DNA of 64,000 nt from Xanthostigma xanthostigma. Lineage: Eukaryota; Arthropoda; Insecta; Raphidioptera; Raphidiidae. The notes below the pieces were generated by a model that searched no databases, had not been told where the DNA came from, and was given only the letters and a program-made list of their open reading frames with translations. The stretch covers positions 4,774,001 through 4,838,000 of the forward strand of contig OY754467.1 in NCBI GenBank assembly GCA_963575645.1, written 5' to 3'. Shown piece by piece: positions 24,629 through 35,887 of the stretch (positions are counted from its first letter, which is position 1; each line of letters begins with the position of its first letter). The position numbers were made by a program, and so were the translations under genes.

Positions 24629-25430
24629 AGTAAAGAAGTATACAACAAAAAATGACGACCTGAATTAATACTAAAAAATCGACTAAGCGACTAATCAATT
24701 TTTAAGTTTTGTTAAAATAAGAATAACTGGGTATTTTGTACATATCTATCAATACCTTCGCATGTAGTATTGTAAGAAATATATATATTAATAAACACGT
24801 AAAATATTAGCTCACAATTTTTTTATATAAAAAGTCACAATGTCGTTAGTTATGTATTATTTTATTTATTTAAAAAAATACGGAGCGTTAATGAGCTCAT
24901 TTCCTTGACCTCTTATTTAGGCCAGTGCGAAAAAAATACTCTTTATTTTTTGCACTTGCTGACCTAAAATAACTAAAGTTATAGCCAATTGATCGATAGA
25001 AACAATGAATGCATGCATTAATTAGCATCGTTTTTTGTACAATTTCCACGTCAAAACAACATTTTTCTAACCATTTGGATCAAAATTTAACCAGAAAAGC
25101 AATATTTTTCTATATTTATATTTTTCTATATCATTTGTTTTTGTGTGACTACACTCTAATCTTTCTACATCTAGGTGCCATTTTTTTTCAAAATTTTTAA
25201 TGTAACCATGACGTACCGACAAGCAGCAAACGAAATTTAGTTGTCAAAAAAATTAATCAAACACAGATAATATATTGAGCGCCATGAAACTTTTACGTAT
25301 TTGTTATTCAATTTTTTAAACATCTAGATATTTTTAGTTATTACACCTCAAGTAATGTCGTGCCCATAATAATCTGTCGCGTGCCATCTGTGGCACGCGT
25401 GCCATAGATCGCCACCCCTGTTTTATAGCG
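24629..25430. other. Intergenic stretch with an orphan hAT end
   Basis: Mostly AT-rich. Near 25385-25420, 'gcgtgccatctgtggcacgcgtgccatagatcgccacccctg' (reading toward the right) is a typical hAT-type terminal inverted repeat, but I find no left partner. Confidence 0.4.
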
Positions 25431-26122
25431 GAGAGCTGGCTACGGAGCAAATGGGTGACTCGGTGCAGAGCTGAAAATTTGCAGAATAATAGGAGATAGT
25501 ACAAGTAAGTAGGGAAAAAATTGCCAGAAGGCTAGGCGGAAGATAAAGAGCCGCCAGAAGACGCTAATGTTAGGAAAAATCAGTGCACTTCTGGCAATTT
25601 CTATACTTATTCTGTAATTCAAAACTAGATTATATATTATTATATATATTATACATTATATAGTTATAAGGGCATACTGAAAATTCAAACATGATATAAT
25701 AATTACATTCGACAAATATTCAAAATTATTAATGACATTTTGATAGAAATAAAATTAATCGTCATATATTTTCATTAATAAAATTATGTAATTTTATTAA
25801 TTTATTTAATTTTATTTCTATCAAAATGACATTAATAATTTTGAATATTTGTCGAATGTAATTATTATATCATGTTTGAATTTTCAGTATGCCCTTATAA
25901 CTATATAATGTATAATATATAATCTACTTTTGAATTACAGAATAAGTATAGAAATTGCCAGAAGTGCACTGATTTTTCGCAACATTAGCGCCTTCTGGCG
26001 GCTCTTTATCTTCCGCCTAGTCTTCTGGCAATTTTTTCCCTACTTACTTATACTATCTCCAATTATTCTGCAAATTTTCAGCTCTGCACCGAGTCACCCA
26101 TTTTCTCCGTAGCCAGCTCTTA
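25431..26122. mobile_element. Long palindromic element P1, copy B
   Basis: As 13935-14617: left 'gagagctggctacggag', right 'ctccgtagccagctctta'. Arms of about 320 bp are nearly identical; the central spacer is short and AT-rich. Confidence 0.75.
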
Positions 26123-26769
26123 GTCTATTAGATGACAGAGAGTTCTACAAAATTACACTGCTCCTGAGGTATGGAAACTGTAATTATATTATCACAGTCT
26201 AAGGTTATTGTCAAATCAAATTTTTTGGCAATCCTTTCTGCAATCGAGCAATGCGCCCATCGTAATAAAATTAATTTTATTTCATTACAGTATCGTATTT
26301 ACGAAATATTTACGTACCGGCATGAAAATGTTAATTGATTATATCGACGCGCTTTTGTTTTATATTCGGAATATTTCTTTTATGGCCTCATTTCGACTGG
26401 ATGTAAAATACTTGTTTTTTTTTCTTTTGAAATTGCTAAATTATTGGTTCGGATGCATGAAAGAAAGGGTATTAGAAAGCACAGCTGTTATAGGATTTTT
26501 ATAGTCAGTTGTAAAATTGCTATTCTAAAGCTAACATCGGTCTGCAACCGGAAAAACTTGTCACCGTCTCAAATAAACGACTGTCGTAATTCAGATGTTA
26601 TTTTATTAGGTAGATATTTGTAGGTTTATACGAAGTGGATCAAAATAACAACCGCAAAATTCATGTGTATAAGAAATTGATGAATATGATGAAGCAATGA
26701 TTTTTTTGTACGACTTCTAGATTTATGAATATCGTTTGTTTTTAACTGATAAAAAAACTTAAAAAAAAT
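26123..26769. other. Intergenic stretch
   Basis: A 98-codon frame (26208-26504, +) is hydrophobic and AT-driven with no family; I do not treat it as a gene. Confidence 0.3.
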
Positions 26770-26995
26770 TAAACCCCCTTCAGAAAAGTTTCACTAAAAA
26801 GCGTAAAATAACAGAGTTTTGAGGTTGGCAAATCTTTGATTAACGTCTGAATAGAACTCTTTAAATAAATAAAATTGTCGACCAATTTTTCTCAGACATA
26901 AAACGTGATAGTAATAATATTAAATAGGCGCCGAACTCAAAACTGTTATTTTCCGCTTTTTAGAGACCCTTTTTTGAAGGAGGTTCAATTTACAA
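26770..26995. mobile_element. TIR element around a shared core
   Basis: 'taaacccccttcagaaaagtttcactaaaaagcgtaaaataacag' at the left is mirrored by 'ctgttattttccgctttttagagaccc..ttgaaggaggttcaattta'. The core 'aataaaattgtcgaccaatttttctcagac' also occurs near 6452. Confidence 0.55.
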
Positions 26996-28038
26996 AAAAA
27001 AAAGGTTTTTTCACTTAGTTTAATATTGAAATTTTTTTATTTTTGTGAAAAATATTTTTTTTCTTAAAAGTTGCTGAACCAGTTTTCCTAGAATTTATAC
27101 GGGACCAATTTTGAGACATTTTTTAGTGTCTAATGAAACCAAAGAGCAACGTTCACGCCGACAACTACAACTTTTGCAATATTTTTTTGATTTTTGTTAA
27201 TTTTCTAACAAATTGTCGAACCAGTTGAGAACCTAGTTTTTTTTTAAGGTCGGTTAAAAAAGATCTTCATTGCATTGGCATACACTTAATAAGAATATTC
27301 TTAATTTTTGACAAAGAACAAAAAAATGAAGTATTTTATATATTAAAGATTTGTTTGGTTGAGGAACAAGTTTGAAATAAGCTTTCAGAGTATCGCTTGT
27401 GGCCAACGTTTCGAAAAATATATTTTCATCATCAGGGGGCCTCAATGCAAGTTAAGATGGTAAATTGTGAAAATAATTTTAATATATACATGATCAATTT
27501 ATTACGAATTTCGACAATTTTTTTCAAAAATATAAAACAGTTTTTTAATAAAATTGTTCTGTTCAATGTGCAAATAAATATTGTAGTCATTGGCTAACCA
27601 GTAACCTCTACTGTCTAGCGTCTATAGCTTACAACAGATAACATAACAGCAGTAGTACTCCTTTTTCCATTGCAACGAAATAAACTTCACATTCTGACAA
27701 CAATCTGCCGTTTTAAGAACACTTTTTTTGGATCAGCCTGTATAAAAAGAGGATTTTCACGTAGTCCACTAAAATTCATAGTCGTATAAAATTTACATCC
27801 TTTTTATTTTCCTATAATAAATAAAATTATCCTCATTTTTGGCACGTATATAATATTAGGAAATTTTTTATGTTTGATGATTTTTTAAAAGAGGTACCTA
27901 TGTCTTAAAGTATGAAAATTCAAAACTTTTAACACCTGATTTTAGGATATTAGCAATATTTATTTGTTAATTCTTTTATAGGAAACGTTTAAATATTGAT
28001 TGTGTTTTGTTCAGAACCTTTCAAATTTTATATTCATT
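26996..28038. other. Intergenic stretch
   Basis: A degenerate relative of the ~50 bp motif ('gtctagcgtctatagcttaca') occurs near 27615. No gene recognised. Confidence 0.3.
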
Positions 28039-28046
28039 GTGTAAAT

Positions 28047-28583
28047 CAGTGATTCCCAAAGTGGTCTATATCGGCCCCCAGGGGTCGACGACAACTTGCA
28101 AGGGGTCCATGTCAGCGGGAAAAAAAATTGGGAGTCCATGAAATGAAAATGGGGGTCAACGATAGTGAATCTTCTAACAAAGAAAGAAACAAACTGGACA
28201 TCGTTAACCGAAGAGATTTAAGATTAAATCTAACTAAATTGATGCCAAATGTTGAAAATTTATTATTAAAGCATCAGGTTCATCCCTCACACTAAAAGCA
28301 TTTATTTTTTGCTTAGTTATTTTATGTAACAGAAAGTAAATTTGGATTTGATTCGTTTAATTTGAATCTAATTAATAAATGTATAAAACTAAACATTTCA
28401 CACTACATTTCACTACCGTTATAAATTTAAATCGTTCAAAGTGAGTAACACTATACCGGTTGTCAAAAATACATTTGAAGTTAATGAATTTGCAAAAAAT
28501 CAATATCAGATAAGCAGGGTGTCTACCCAAAACCGAAAAACAAGGCAAGTGGTCTACGAGACAAAAAAGTTTGGGAACCTCTG
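28047..28583 (+). mobile_element. hAT element remnant with perfect 8 bp target duplication
   Basis: The end cagtgattcccaaagtgg is mirrored by 'aagtttgggaacctctg'. Both sides carry gtgtaaat (28039-28046 and 28584-28591), a perfect 8 bp duplication. The interior + strand near 28165-28290 encodes a fragment resembling the C-terminal end of ZBED5-like hAT transposases (K-K-R-N-K-L-D-I...D-L-R-L-N-L-T-K-L-M-P-N...H-P-S-H then stop). The element is internally deleted and has no complete transposase. Confidence 0.8.
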
Positions 28584-28886
28584 GTGTAAATAATTTCATA
28601 ATTAAAAGAGAGAAGATTTTATACGAAGGTACAATTACTGTTATTACTTGGAACTTTGCGTTGTAATAATAAATTACGCAAATAAATTTTGTTTTTAAAA
28701 TGCATATTTTTAATTCCAAATTATTCACAGCAGACAGCACAGCATAAAATACAAGTAATGCATCAAAAATGAAAAATATGCACATTTACCACATTTTCTT
28801 GTGCGTCATAATGCAAATGATTAATGTAAATATCGTTACACGAGTGTAATTATAACTACTTGAAATTAAAACACATTAAATTATAA

Positions 28887-30446
28887 TCACGCAAAACGGT
28901 TCATATCACTGCTATTATTAAGCAAAACAATATCAATTTCATCTTCCGTTTTTGACAAAAAACTATTTATAAACTCAGTCCAACTCTTCTCCCATTTTTT
29001 AATTGCGTTCGTTTTTTGCACGTCGCCCATTGCACTATAAATTAACGAATTCAAAGCCAGCTGTTTTAAAATTCTTATGTCAGCTTCACGACTCGACAGT
29101 CCCATAAACGCTGCGTAAAAATCGTAGCTCAATCCCTTTGCTCCCCAAAAACTGGGGTCGTCGTTACAAATGACGACAGGATAATTATTGGCTATGTACA
29201 TATTGGCTGGATGGTTCCTGAGATCATCTACCAGCTTAAGAACTTGGTTAGATATCGGACTCACCTCGATAGCGATACCTCTTTGTTTAACAAGTTCCAA
29301 TACTTTTGGATGCTTCATCAACGCATAACCGTGTCCAATTCGGGTCGTTCCCAAAAGAACAGCGTCGACTACATTCAAATCTGTACTTGTACCGTACCAG
29401 TTCGTTTCTCCGGCGTGAAAAAACAATTTTATACCACTCTTCGATATCTCTTGCAATTCCTGTACAAAGTCCATTAATGGCAATCCTAAATCTTCCTGAC
29501 CAACCAAATCGAATCCAGCAATAAAATCAGTATATTTCTCGACCAGTTCGTGAAGAACTTTCATGTAATGATCGAACGTGACTGCAGAAGCGTGTCTTAA
29601 TGGAGCGTATATAAATTTTGCACCGTAAAAATCCGGATAATCCAACATAAATTGATCGAGAACTTTTTTATAAATACCGACAACTTGGGTTTCGTTGTAG
29701 ATCGTGCCATTTAATTCATAAACTGGAGGCAAAGTACCTCTCATCTCCACGTACATAACGTTGTCTTCGTAATGCTCTTTCAAAACTTGGTAGAAATATT
29801 CCTCGAATACAGGTCTGTAAGTCAACATTGGTTCTATTGTTAAAAATATGGAAATGAATTTCTGCCAAACAATATTGATGTCTAAATAAATTTTCGTTGG
29901 ATTATCAACAAGCAGTGATAATTGTCTGTGTAAATAATCGTCAAATTGAGTCAAATTGGCTGCATTTGTGCGCATGTCCTTCAATAATGACCAGTCATCG
30001 CCCTGGGGTTTCTCATCGAAGAACTTTAAAGACAGTTCTTCATTTTCGTTGATCTTTCCGTAAAGATTGTCTCTATATGTCAGATTAAAAACAAATTCGT
30101 GCGAAGCTAACGCCGTATCGTGTCCATGAAGTAACGCTCCTTTTGGCATTTTCTTTACGAAATTATTAAAAACAGACGAGTCTTCAATTTCGTCTTTCGC
30201 AAAAAAGAAATGTTTAGCCGGTGGAAATCTTTCTGGATCTAGAAAACCCTTGTCGTATTCACTGTACTTCTGCGTCATTAATAAAGTATTGACAATTTCT
30301 TCATTTTTCGTTAAACTTAAATTGCCGCCGATTATCTGGTTCGCTTCCAGCAAGAGAAAGGCGTGTCTCTGATTCCAATAATCAGCTTTTGTTAAAACAA
30401 ACGATACACACACCAACGTCACGAGATTTAAATTCACTGCAGACAT
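28887..30446 (-). CDS. Adgf: Secreted adenosine deaminase-related growth factor (ADGF/ADA2 family), gene 1
   Basis: Secreted adenosine deaminase: adenosine to inosine plus ammonia, acting outside the cell. It is intronless, 519 residues from the chosen start, normal for the ADGF family. A signal peptide covers about residues 1-21 (MSAVNLNLVTLVCVSFVLTK), followed by the ADGF N-terminal domain. The deaminase core has the zinc pair H107 and H109 (K-G-A-L-L-H-G-H-D), H344 and E347 (F-F-H-A-G-E-T-N-W), H372 (R-I-G-H-G) and the D429-D430 motif (C-N-D-D-P), so it should be active. N-glycosylation sites include NLT and NET. An in-frame ATG 12 codons upstream (30480-30482) is not used here because it falls upstream of the Inr-predicted start site and would spoil the signal peptide. 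Its nearest relative is the tandem gene at 34331-35830. Which ADGF subclass it belongs to is not decided. Confidence 0.93.
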   Translation of the reverse strand: MSAVNLNLVTLVCVSFVLTKADYWNQRHAFLLLEANQIIGGNLSLTKNEEIVNTLLMTQKYSEYDKGFLDPERFPPAKHFFFAKDEIEDSSVFNNFVKKMPKGALLHGHDTALASHEFVFNLTYRDNLYGKINENEELSLKFFDEKPQGDDWSLLKDMRTNAANLTQFDDYLHRQLSLLVDNPTKIYLDINIVWQKFISIFLTIEPMLTYRPVFEEYFYQVLKEHYEDNVMYVEMRGTLPPVYELNGTIYNETQVVGIYKKVLDQFMLDYPDFYGAKFIYAPLRHASAVTFDHYMKVLHELVEKYTDFIAGFDLVGQEDLGLPLMDFVQELQEISKSGIKLFFHAGETNWYGTSTDLNVVDAVLLGTTRIGHGYALMKHPKVLELVKQRGIAIEVSPISNQVLKLVDDLRNHPANMYIANNYPVVICNDDPSFWGAKGLSYDFYAAFMGLSSREADIRILKQLALNSLIYSAMGDVQKTNAIKKWEKSWTEFINSFLSKTEDEIDIVLLNNSSDMNRFA

Positions 30447-30471
30447 CGTAATGTGACCGCACTTGTTTAAC

Positions 30472-30511
30472 AAATGAATCACTTGTCTGATAAATCTTTG
30501 GTTTATATATA
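30472..30511 (-). promoter_or_regulatory. TATA and Inr core promoter of ADGF gene 1
   Basis: On the minus strand a TATATATAAA box spans 30502-30511, and an Inr match TCATTT spans 30472-30477, with the start A at 30475. TATAAA begins 32 nt upstream of that A, the expected spacing. This gives a 5' UTR of about 29 nt before the ATG at 30446. Confidence 0.6.
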
Positions 30512-31124
30512 GAGCTAAACAGATTCAATCCTCATAACATTCCAATCGTTAAGTCATCTGCGCAGTATCAGTGTTATTATTTTGTTTTTTTTTTATCAAA
30601 ACCAAAAAAAAAAAACGAACAGAACAGATTTGTTAGTTTTAAACAAGTGTCATAATAATTCTTGAAAATATTTATCAATGCACTTTTTTCATGCGACAAA
30701 TTTTAATTTTCGGGTAAATTTAATCAAACTATCTTCATACTTGATTTTTTTATCTGTTGAACAAGAGAAAAGTTTCAAGGGTAAAGAACAAATATAGAAA
30801 AAGATAAGATAGTATTTTAATTAAATTGACGGACAAGTAGTGCAATGTTCAATAACTTTTGAACGAGTTATTCTATTTTGGTTAATGTTTTTTTTTACCC
30901 AACTACGGCGAAGCCAAAAAGTAGGGTTATGAGTTTAGCAGTCTATATGTATGTATGTTTGTTCCACCGTAGCGCCTAAACTATTCATCCGATTTTGATA
31001 AATAAGGTATCAATCGATTCGTTATTATGGCTCGGGTAACATTGGCTACATTTATTTTTGAATTTTACTCCCAGAGGGGAGCAAATTAAAAAACAACTAA
31101 AAAATAAGTTAAAAGAAATAATTT
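30512..31124. other. Intergenic stretch
   Basis: About 30895-31035 ('caactacggcgaagccaaaaagtagggtt', 'gttccaccgtagcgcctaaactattcatccgattttga') reads like a degraded retroposon. The rest is AT-rich without a recognised feature. Confidence 0.35.
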
Positions 31125-31396
31125 CAGAAAAAGATAAGTTTAAAAACTACAACCCGACTACTGAAAAGTATGAAACAAGAAAATATTCTCATCTGAAGAT
31201 AGCCGTGGTCGTATGCCATCTCATATATATGAGGCCCCTCTAGATGTATCGTGATGCACTTTGGCCTAGAGCTTATGATCGCTTACTACTATTAAAATTG
31301 TAGGTGGCATATGACCACGGCTATCCTCAGACGAGAATATTTTCTTGGTTCATACTTTTCAGTAGTCGGGTTTTAGTTTTTGAACTTATTTTTTTA
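31125..31396. mobile_element. Hairpin MITE with ~100 bp arms
   Basis: Arms containing 'actactgaaaagtatgaa', 'agaaaatattctc' and 'gatagccgtggtc.tatgcca' are mirrored around a spacer of about 75 bp. The small frame at 31058 is a by-product. Confidence 0.65.
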
Positions 31397-31589
31397 AGTT
31401 AAAAGACCAATGTCTCATAGTGGTTTTGCGTGTATTATTATTAGTTTTTTTTTTTTTTAATTATGTTTTACAAAACATTAACGAAATCGAGTATGTTTTT
31501 AATACAAGACGGTAAAATATATTAAATAATTAAATTCGATTCTTTCACCATTCGCTACCACTTTTCTCAACAAAACTAGACAAAAAATG

Positions 31590-32322
31590 CAGAGGACCTT
31601 CTGAAGTGAAGAAGCAAGTAAAATTTTTAGGTCTTGAAATAGACAATCAGCTTAACTGGAAAAGTCAAGTTGATAATATATCTGCTAAATTATATAAATG
31701 CATATATCTTATAAGATATTTAAAAAACAAATTAAATTCTGAAATACTTATTAATGTTTATTATGCTCATTTTCAGTCTATAATGAGATATGGTCTAATA
31801 TTTTGGGGCAACTCTGTAAGCATTAAAAAAATTTTAATAATACAAAAATTATGTGTACGAATCATGGCAGGCGCTGCTCCTCGAGAACATTGCCGCCCTC
31901 TTTTCAAAAAATTAAACATCCTTACGATTATTGACCTTTTTATTCTAGAATGCTCTAATTTTGTCAGATTAAATCCTGATCTTTTCAAATCAAACAATAT
32001 AATACATAGGCACAACACTAGAAATAAAACATCCACTCTGAAAAACTATCAACATCATCTGCAAGTGACGAGTCGTGGAGCACGCAATGCCATGATTCGA
32101 ATACATAATAATCTGCCACAGAATGTTAAAAATATTAATATTAGCAAAAAATCCCTTTTTAAAAAGGAAATAAATAAATTTTTATTGCAAAACAACTTTT
32201 ATAATTTAAATGATTTTTTTAATAAATAATGTAATACATTTTATTGTTGACGCCATTAATGTGTTCTAAAAAAATACTCTCTAATAAAGTGGTTATTATT
32301 ATTATTATTATTATTGCTGGCT
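31590..32322 (+). mobile_element. LINE 3' end (CR1/jockey-like reverse transcriptase C-terminus) with (TTA)n tail
   Basis: A 207-codon frame (31606-32229) covers the C-terminal part of a non-LTR reverse transcriptase: V-K-F-L-G-L-E-I-D near the start, N-W-K-S-Q-V, then Y-Y-A-H-F-Q-S-I-M-R-Y-G-L-I-F-W-G-N-S, then E-H-C-R-P-L-F-K-K-L-N-I-L-T-I. A stop at 32227-32229, a short 3' UTR and a (TTA)n run at 32299-32322 form a normal LINE 3' end. It is 5'-truncated, as usual for target-primed insertion. The frame is intact, so the copy is fairly young. A more degraded relative lies at 4206-4580. Confidence 0.8.
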
Positions 32323-32923
32323 ACTCCGTTAAATAACATTATTTAATTATTATTTATTATTAAGTATAAATACTTACTAAATTGTAGCGTAGACTCGATG
32401 ATAAAATTATTACATATCTAACTCACAATTGATTTCAAACTTTCGATTATTTTGTGTTCGAAATAAATACCTTCGATTTGTTTTAAAAAAAAAAACAGTT
32501 TAATCTCGATCGTTAAATAGTAATTTTTAAATATCTGCAATTGTTATGATTAAAATTGTTAACATTTTATTACTCTATGTCAGTGGCTCTCAATACGTGT
32601 ACACGGGTACTATTATAGCATTCGTCAAAAACAGTAACATGCGATTAAAATTTAATGTCTGAAAAATTAAGAATGCTCGACACACTTCTCTGCAACTCGA
32701 TTGCGCTTTTCGTCAGAAACGTTTGAGTTTTACTGGTTTACTATGTTCTTTTTTTTGTTTTTGTTTTTAATGCAGCGACAAATTATGTTGAGAATTAACA
32801 ATAGCTCACACTCTAGTGTTGTAATTAGCAATTTTGAGCAAAAATACAAAATGTTACATTACATATTGTTACTGACTTAATTTAAAATAAATATTTAAAA
32901 CTTAAATATCTACATATATACTA
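32323..32923. other. Intergenic stretch
   Basis: AT-rich; no gene or repeat recognised. Confidence 0.3.
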
Positions 32924-33319
32924 TATTATTTTATTCAACTCATACGCGTTATTCATGTTTTATCATGTCTAAAAACCGAACCCTAAATAGCCATTTACCG
33001 ACTGGTGACAATTACTTGTCATAACTCAATGAAGATTCCTACTAGCTCGGCCATTGTGGAGTAATGAAAATAAACGTAACTATTTTCTGAGTCGTAGGTA
33101 ACAACAACTCCGTTGTTACCCATTGAGACTAAAATTGAGAGGCCGAATGTTTTCGACATGGAGTTTATTCATAACCGGCTAACCTCAAACCAAAACATTG
33201 AATCGTGCTGTTTGGTGCTGTTAGTATTGACAGTTTTTTTTATAAAGAAATAAATAGATATTTACAACATCTCATTATAATTAAAACATGAATAACGCGC
33301 AATTGTTGAATAAAATTAT
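32924..33319. mobile_element. TIR element with 37 bp inverted ends
   Basis: attattttattcaactcata at the left is mirrored by 'ttgttgaataaaattat' at the right, and the inner 'acgcgttattcatgtttt' is mirrored by 'aaaacatgaataacgcg'. The interior shows no coding family. Confidence 0.6.
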
Positions 33320-33387
33320 GGGCGTAACTTGTAGGCTAAGTCATGACCTGTCAGCGCCATGAATGACTTAGACTACTAGTTACGCCA
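33320..33387. repeat. Short hairpin
   Basis: 'ggcgtaactTgtaggctaagtcat' and 'atgacttagactactagttacgcc' are inverted around 'gacctgtcagcgccatga'. It abuts the preceding element. Confidence 0.5.
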
Positions 33388-33394
33388 ATAACTA

Positions 33395-33600
33395 TTATAT
33401 AAAACAAAGTTTCCCCGTCGCGTCTGTCTGTCAGAACGCGATAAACTCAAAAACTACCAAACGAATTTTCATACGGTTTTCACTAATGGAAAGAGCGATA
33501 AACGAGGAAGATTTCTGTATATAATTTGTAAATATTTTGTATAAAATGACTGAACTATGACGGCGTTTAAAAAAAAACTGTTTTCGTACGCTTACATGGC
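33395..33600 (+). repeat. Retroposon-like repeat fragment
   Basis: 'gtctgtctgtcagaacgcgataaactcaaaaactaccaaacgaattttca' followed by 'acggttttcactaa' is a phrase I associate with widespread insect retroposon repeats. There is no second copy in the window to prove it. Confidence 0.35.
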
Positions 33601-33659
33601 TTACGTTGGCTAAATCTTTAGAGATGCATCAAAGCAATGTACTTTGATAGTATTGCTAT

Positions 33660-34113
33660 TAGTGATGTGCCGGATATCCGTATCCGTATCCATTAGTTTT
33701 TGGCGGATCTTTTACCTTATTAATTTTCAATTCATAGATGAAATTTTATATATATAGGTGATTAGGTAATAATGAAAACCTGTTAAATTCCATTCAGATT
33801 ATTTTTTATTTTTTTAAATCGTATTTGGCACCTTTATATTGCAAACATTTATCGTAGTGAGTACCATACTAATAGTACATAACTCAAAGGTACTAAATCA
33901 ACTATCTTTATAATGAGATATTACACATCGATCTTTGGAAAAAGACAATCTGTTAAGAGAGTTAACTCTTAAAGAGGTCAATAACTTTTTCCCATAACAG
34001 ATAGTCTCTTTCCAAAGGTCGATGTGCAATATTTACCGCCGCGTACTCTAAGAAAGTTAAGATCCGTATCCGTATCCGCGGATATACATCTTTAACGATC
34101 CGGCACATCACTA
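33660..34113. mobile_element. hAT-like non-autonomous element, copy 2
   Basis: Ends tagtgatgtgccgg and ccggcacatcacta are perfect 14 bp inverted repeats. Flanks attgctat (33652-33659) and gttgctat (34114-34121) match at 7 of 8 bases, the 8 bp target duplication of hAT elements. It is closely similar to 14994-15497. Confidence 0.75.
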
Positions 34114-34330
34114 GTTGCTATATAGATGGGAAAATCAATATAATATTTCCAGAACAGTTTTGCATCCGGGTAAACACTCATAAAAATGTAGGAACTACCT
34201 AATTTTTAAAGCTAAAAACAAAAGTTTCTTAATAGTGCAATTGCCTATAGGTAGATGTAATATGTGCGTAGGTCGGATGACGAGACCTACAACTGGGATA
34301 ATTTGAAAATTAAAATCTCTTCTATAAATT

Positions 34331-35830
34331 TTACAGCTCTTCCTTTTCCGCTGCAAAACTATTAACAAAAACATTCCAACTATTCTCCCATTGTTTTATA
34401 GCATTTGTTTTTTCGGTTTCACTCATCGAACTATAAAGTAAGGAATTCAAAATTAACTGCTTTAAAGTTCTCAAATCAGCATTGCGATGCACAAGTCCCA
34501 TAAATGTTTCGTAAAAATCGTAGCTCAATCCTTTAGCGTCCCAATAAGTGGGATCATCATTACAAATCACTACCGAAAAATTATTGGCAATGTACATATT
34601 AGCTGGATGATTTCTCAAATCGCCCACCAGTTTCAACACTTGATTAGATATAGGACTTACTTCAATTGCAATACCTCGTTCTTTAACAATTTCCAAAACT
34701 TTGGGGTGCTTCAACAAGGCAAAACCATGCCCGATTCTGCTCGTTCCCAAAAGTACAGCGTCTACCAAATTTAAATCCGTACTTGTGCCGTACCAATTCG
34801 TTTCACCAGCGTGAAAGAAAAACTTTATTCCGCTTTTAAATAACTTTTGTAATTTCGGTATAAATTCGAGAAGAGGATGTCCTAAACTTTCTTGACCACA
34901 AATATCAAATCCAGCAACAAAATCTGGATATTTTTCAACCAATTCATGCATGACCTTTGAGTAATGTCCAAAAACGTTTTGGGAAACTCTTCTAATGGGA
35001 GCGTAGATCAGTTTGGCACCGTAAAAGTCCGGATAATCCGACTTGAACTTATCAAGAACACTTTTGTATATACTAGCAACTTGGATTTCGTTATAGATCG
35101 TACCGTTTAATTCATAAACTGGAGGTAAAGTTCCTCTCATTTCCAAATACATAACGTTGTCTTCGTAATGCTCCTTCAAGACTTGATAGAAATAATCTTC
35201 AAAGACCGGTCTGTACGTGATTAGTGGCTTCACAGTCGAATTTTTTTGGACGAATTTTTTCCAGACTGCGTTTATATCAGGATACATGTCTTCTGGATTG
35301 TCGACCACAAGTGATAATTGCCCGCGCAAAAAAAGATTAAACTCCGTCAAATTATTTGCTTCTTCTCGCATGTTTCTTAATAATTTCCAGTTACCAACAG
35401 TTGGTTTTGAGTTAAAAAATCGTAATGAAAATAATCCTTCCTCGTACCTTCCGTAAAGATTATCTCTGTACGTCAAATTGAACACGAAATCCAAAGATGC
35501 CAAAGCAGTGTCATGGCCATGCAACATTCCGCCTTTTGGCATCTTTTGAATGAATTTGAAAACACTTGATTTTTCGATGTCTTTCTTCGCGTGGAAGAAA
35601 TGTCTTGCCGGCGGAAATGTACCAGGATCTAACACTGCCCGATCAAATTCAGTGAACTTTTGTTCCATTAATAGTTTGTTGACTTTGTTTTCCTTTTCGT
35701 TTAACTTGATATTAGCGCCTATTGTCATTCCGGCTTCTTCCGATAAAAAAGCATCTCTTTCTTTCCAAAAAACGGCAATTGATTGCGAAAAATATAAACA
35801 CAATAACGCGAATTTTAACAAAGCAGCCAT
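34331..35830 (-). CDS. Adgf: Secreted adenosine deaminase-related growth factor (ADGF/ADA2 family), gene 2
   Basis: Second ADGF, in tandem with the gene at 28887-30446 on the same strand, about 3.9 kb upstream of it. Intronless, 499 residues. The signal peptide covers residues 1-19 (A-A-L-L-K-F-A-L-L-C-L-Y-F-S-Q-S-I-A). Deaminase core: H104 and H106 (G-G-M-L-H-G-H-D), H340 and E343 (F-F-H-A-G-E-T-N-W), H368 (R-I-G-H-G), and D425-D426 (C-N-D-D-P). All zinc and catalytic positions are present, so it should deaminate extracellular adenosine. The longest shared stretch with gene 1 runs from Y-R-P-V-F to N-G-T-I-Y-N-E. The C-terminus is about 12 residues shorter than in gene 1. The ATG chosen is the first one and gives a clean signal peptide. 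The pair probably arose by tandem duplication of an already intronless gene. Confidence 0.93.
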   Translation of the reverse strand: MAALLKFALLCLYFSQSIAVFWKERDAFLSEEAGMTIGANIKLNEKENKVNKLLMEQKFTEFDRAVLDPGTFPPARHFFHAKKDIEKSSVFKFIQKMPKGGMLHGHDTALASLDFVFNLTYRDNLYGRYEEGLFSLRFFNSKPTVGNWKLLRNMREEANNLTEFNLFLRGQLSLVVDNPEDMYPDINAVWKKFVQKNSTVKPLITYRPVFEDYFYQVLKEHYEDNVMYLEMRGTLPPVYELNGTIYNEIQVASIYKSVLDKFKSDYPDFYGAKLIYAPIRRVSQNVFGHYSKVMHELVEKYPDFVAGFDICGQESLGHPLLEFIPKLQKLFKSGIKFFFHAGETNWYGTSTDLNLVDAVLLGTSRIGHGFALLKHPKVLEIVKERGIAIEVSPISNQVLKLVGDLRNHPANMYIANNFSVVICNDDPTYWDAKGLSYDFYETFMGLVHRNADLRTLKQLILNSLLYSSMSETEKTNAIKQWENSWNVFVNSFAAEKEEL

Positions 35831-35887
35831 CTCTCACTGATCAGACAGATAATAAAAAAACACATAAAAATATTTTTTTACTTTCTA

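Noticed and set aside
26208-26504. 98-codon hydrophobic frame.
   Set aside because: No start context, no splice or promoter signals, no family; composition explains the hydrophobicity.
28372-28785. 137-codon minus-strand frame downstream of ADGF gene 1.
   Set aside because: It runs across the boundary of the hAT remnant at 28047-28583 and its target duplication, so it cannot be an ancestral gene; composition is AT-driven.
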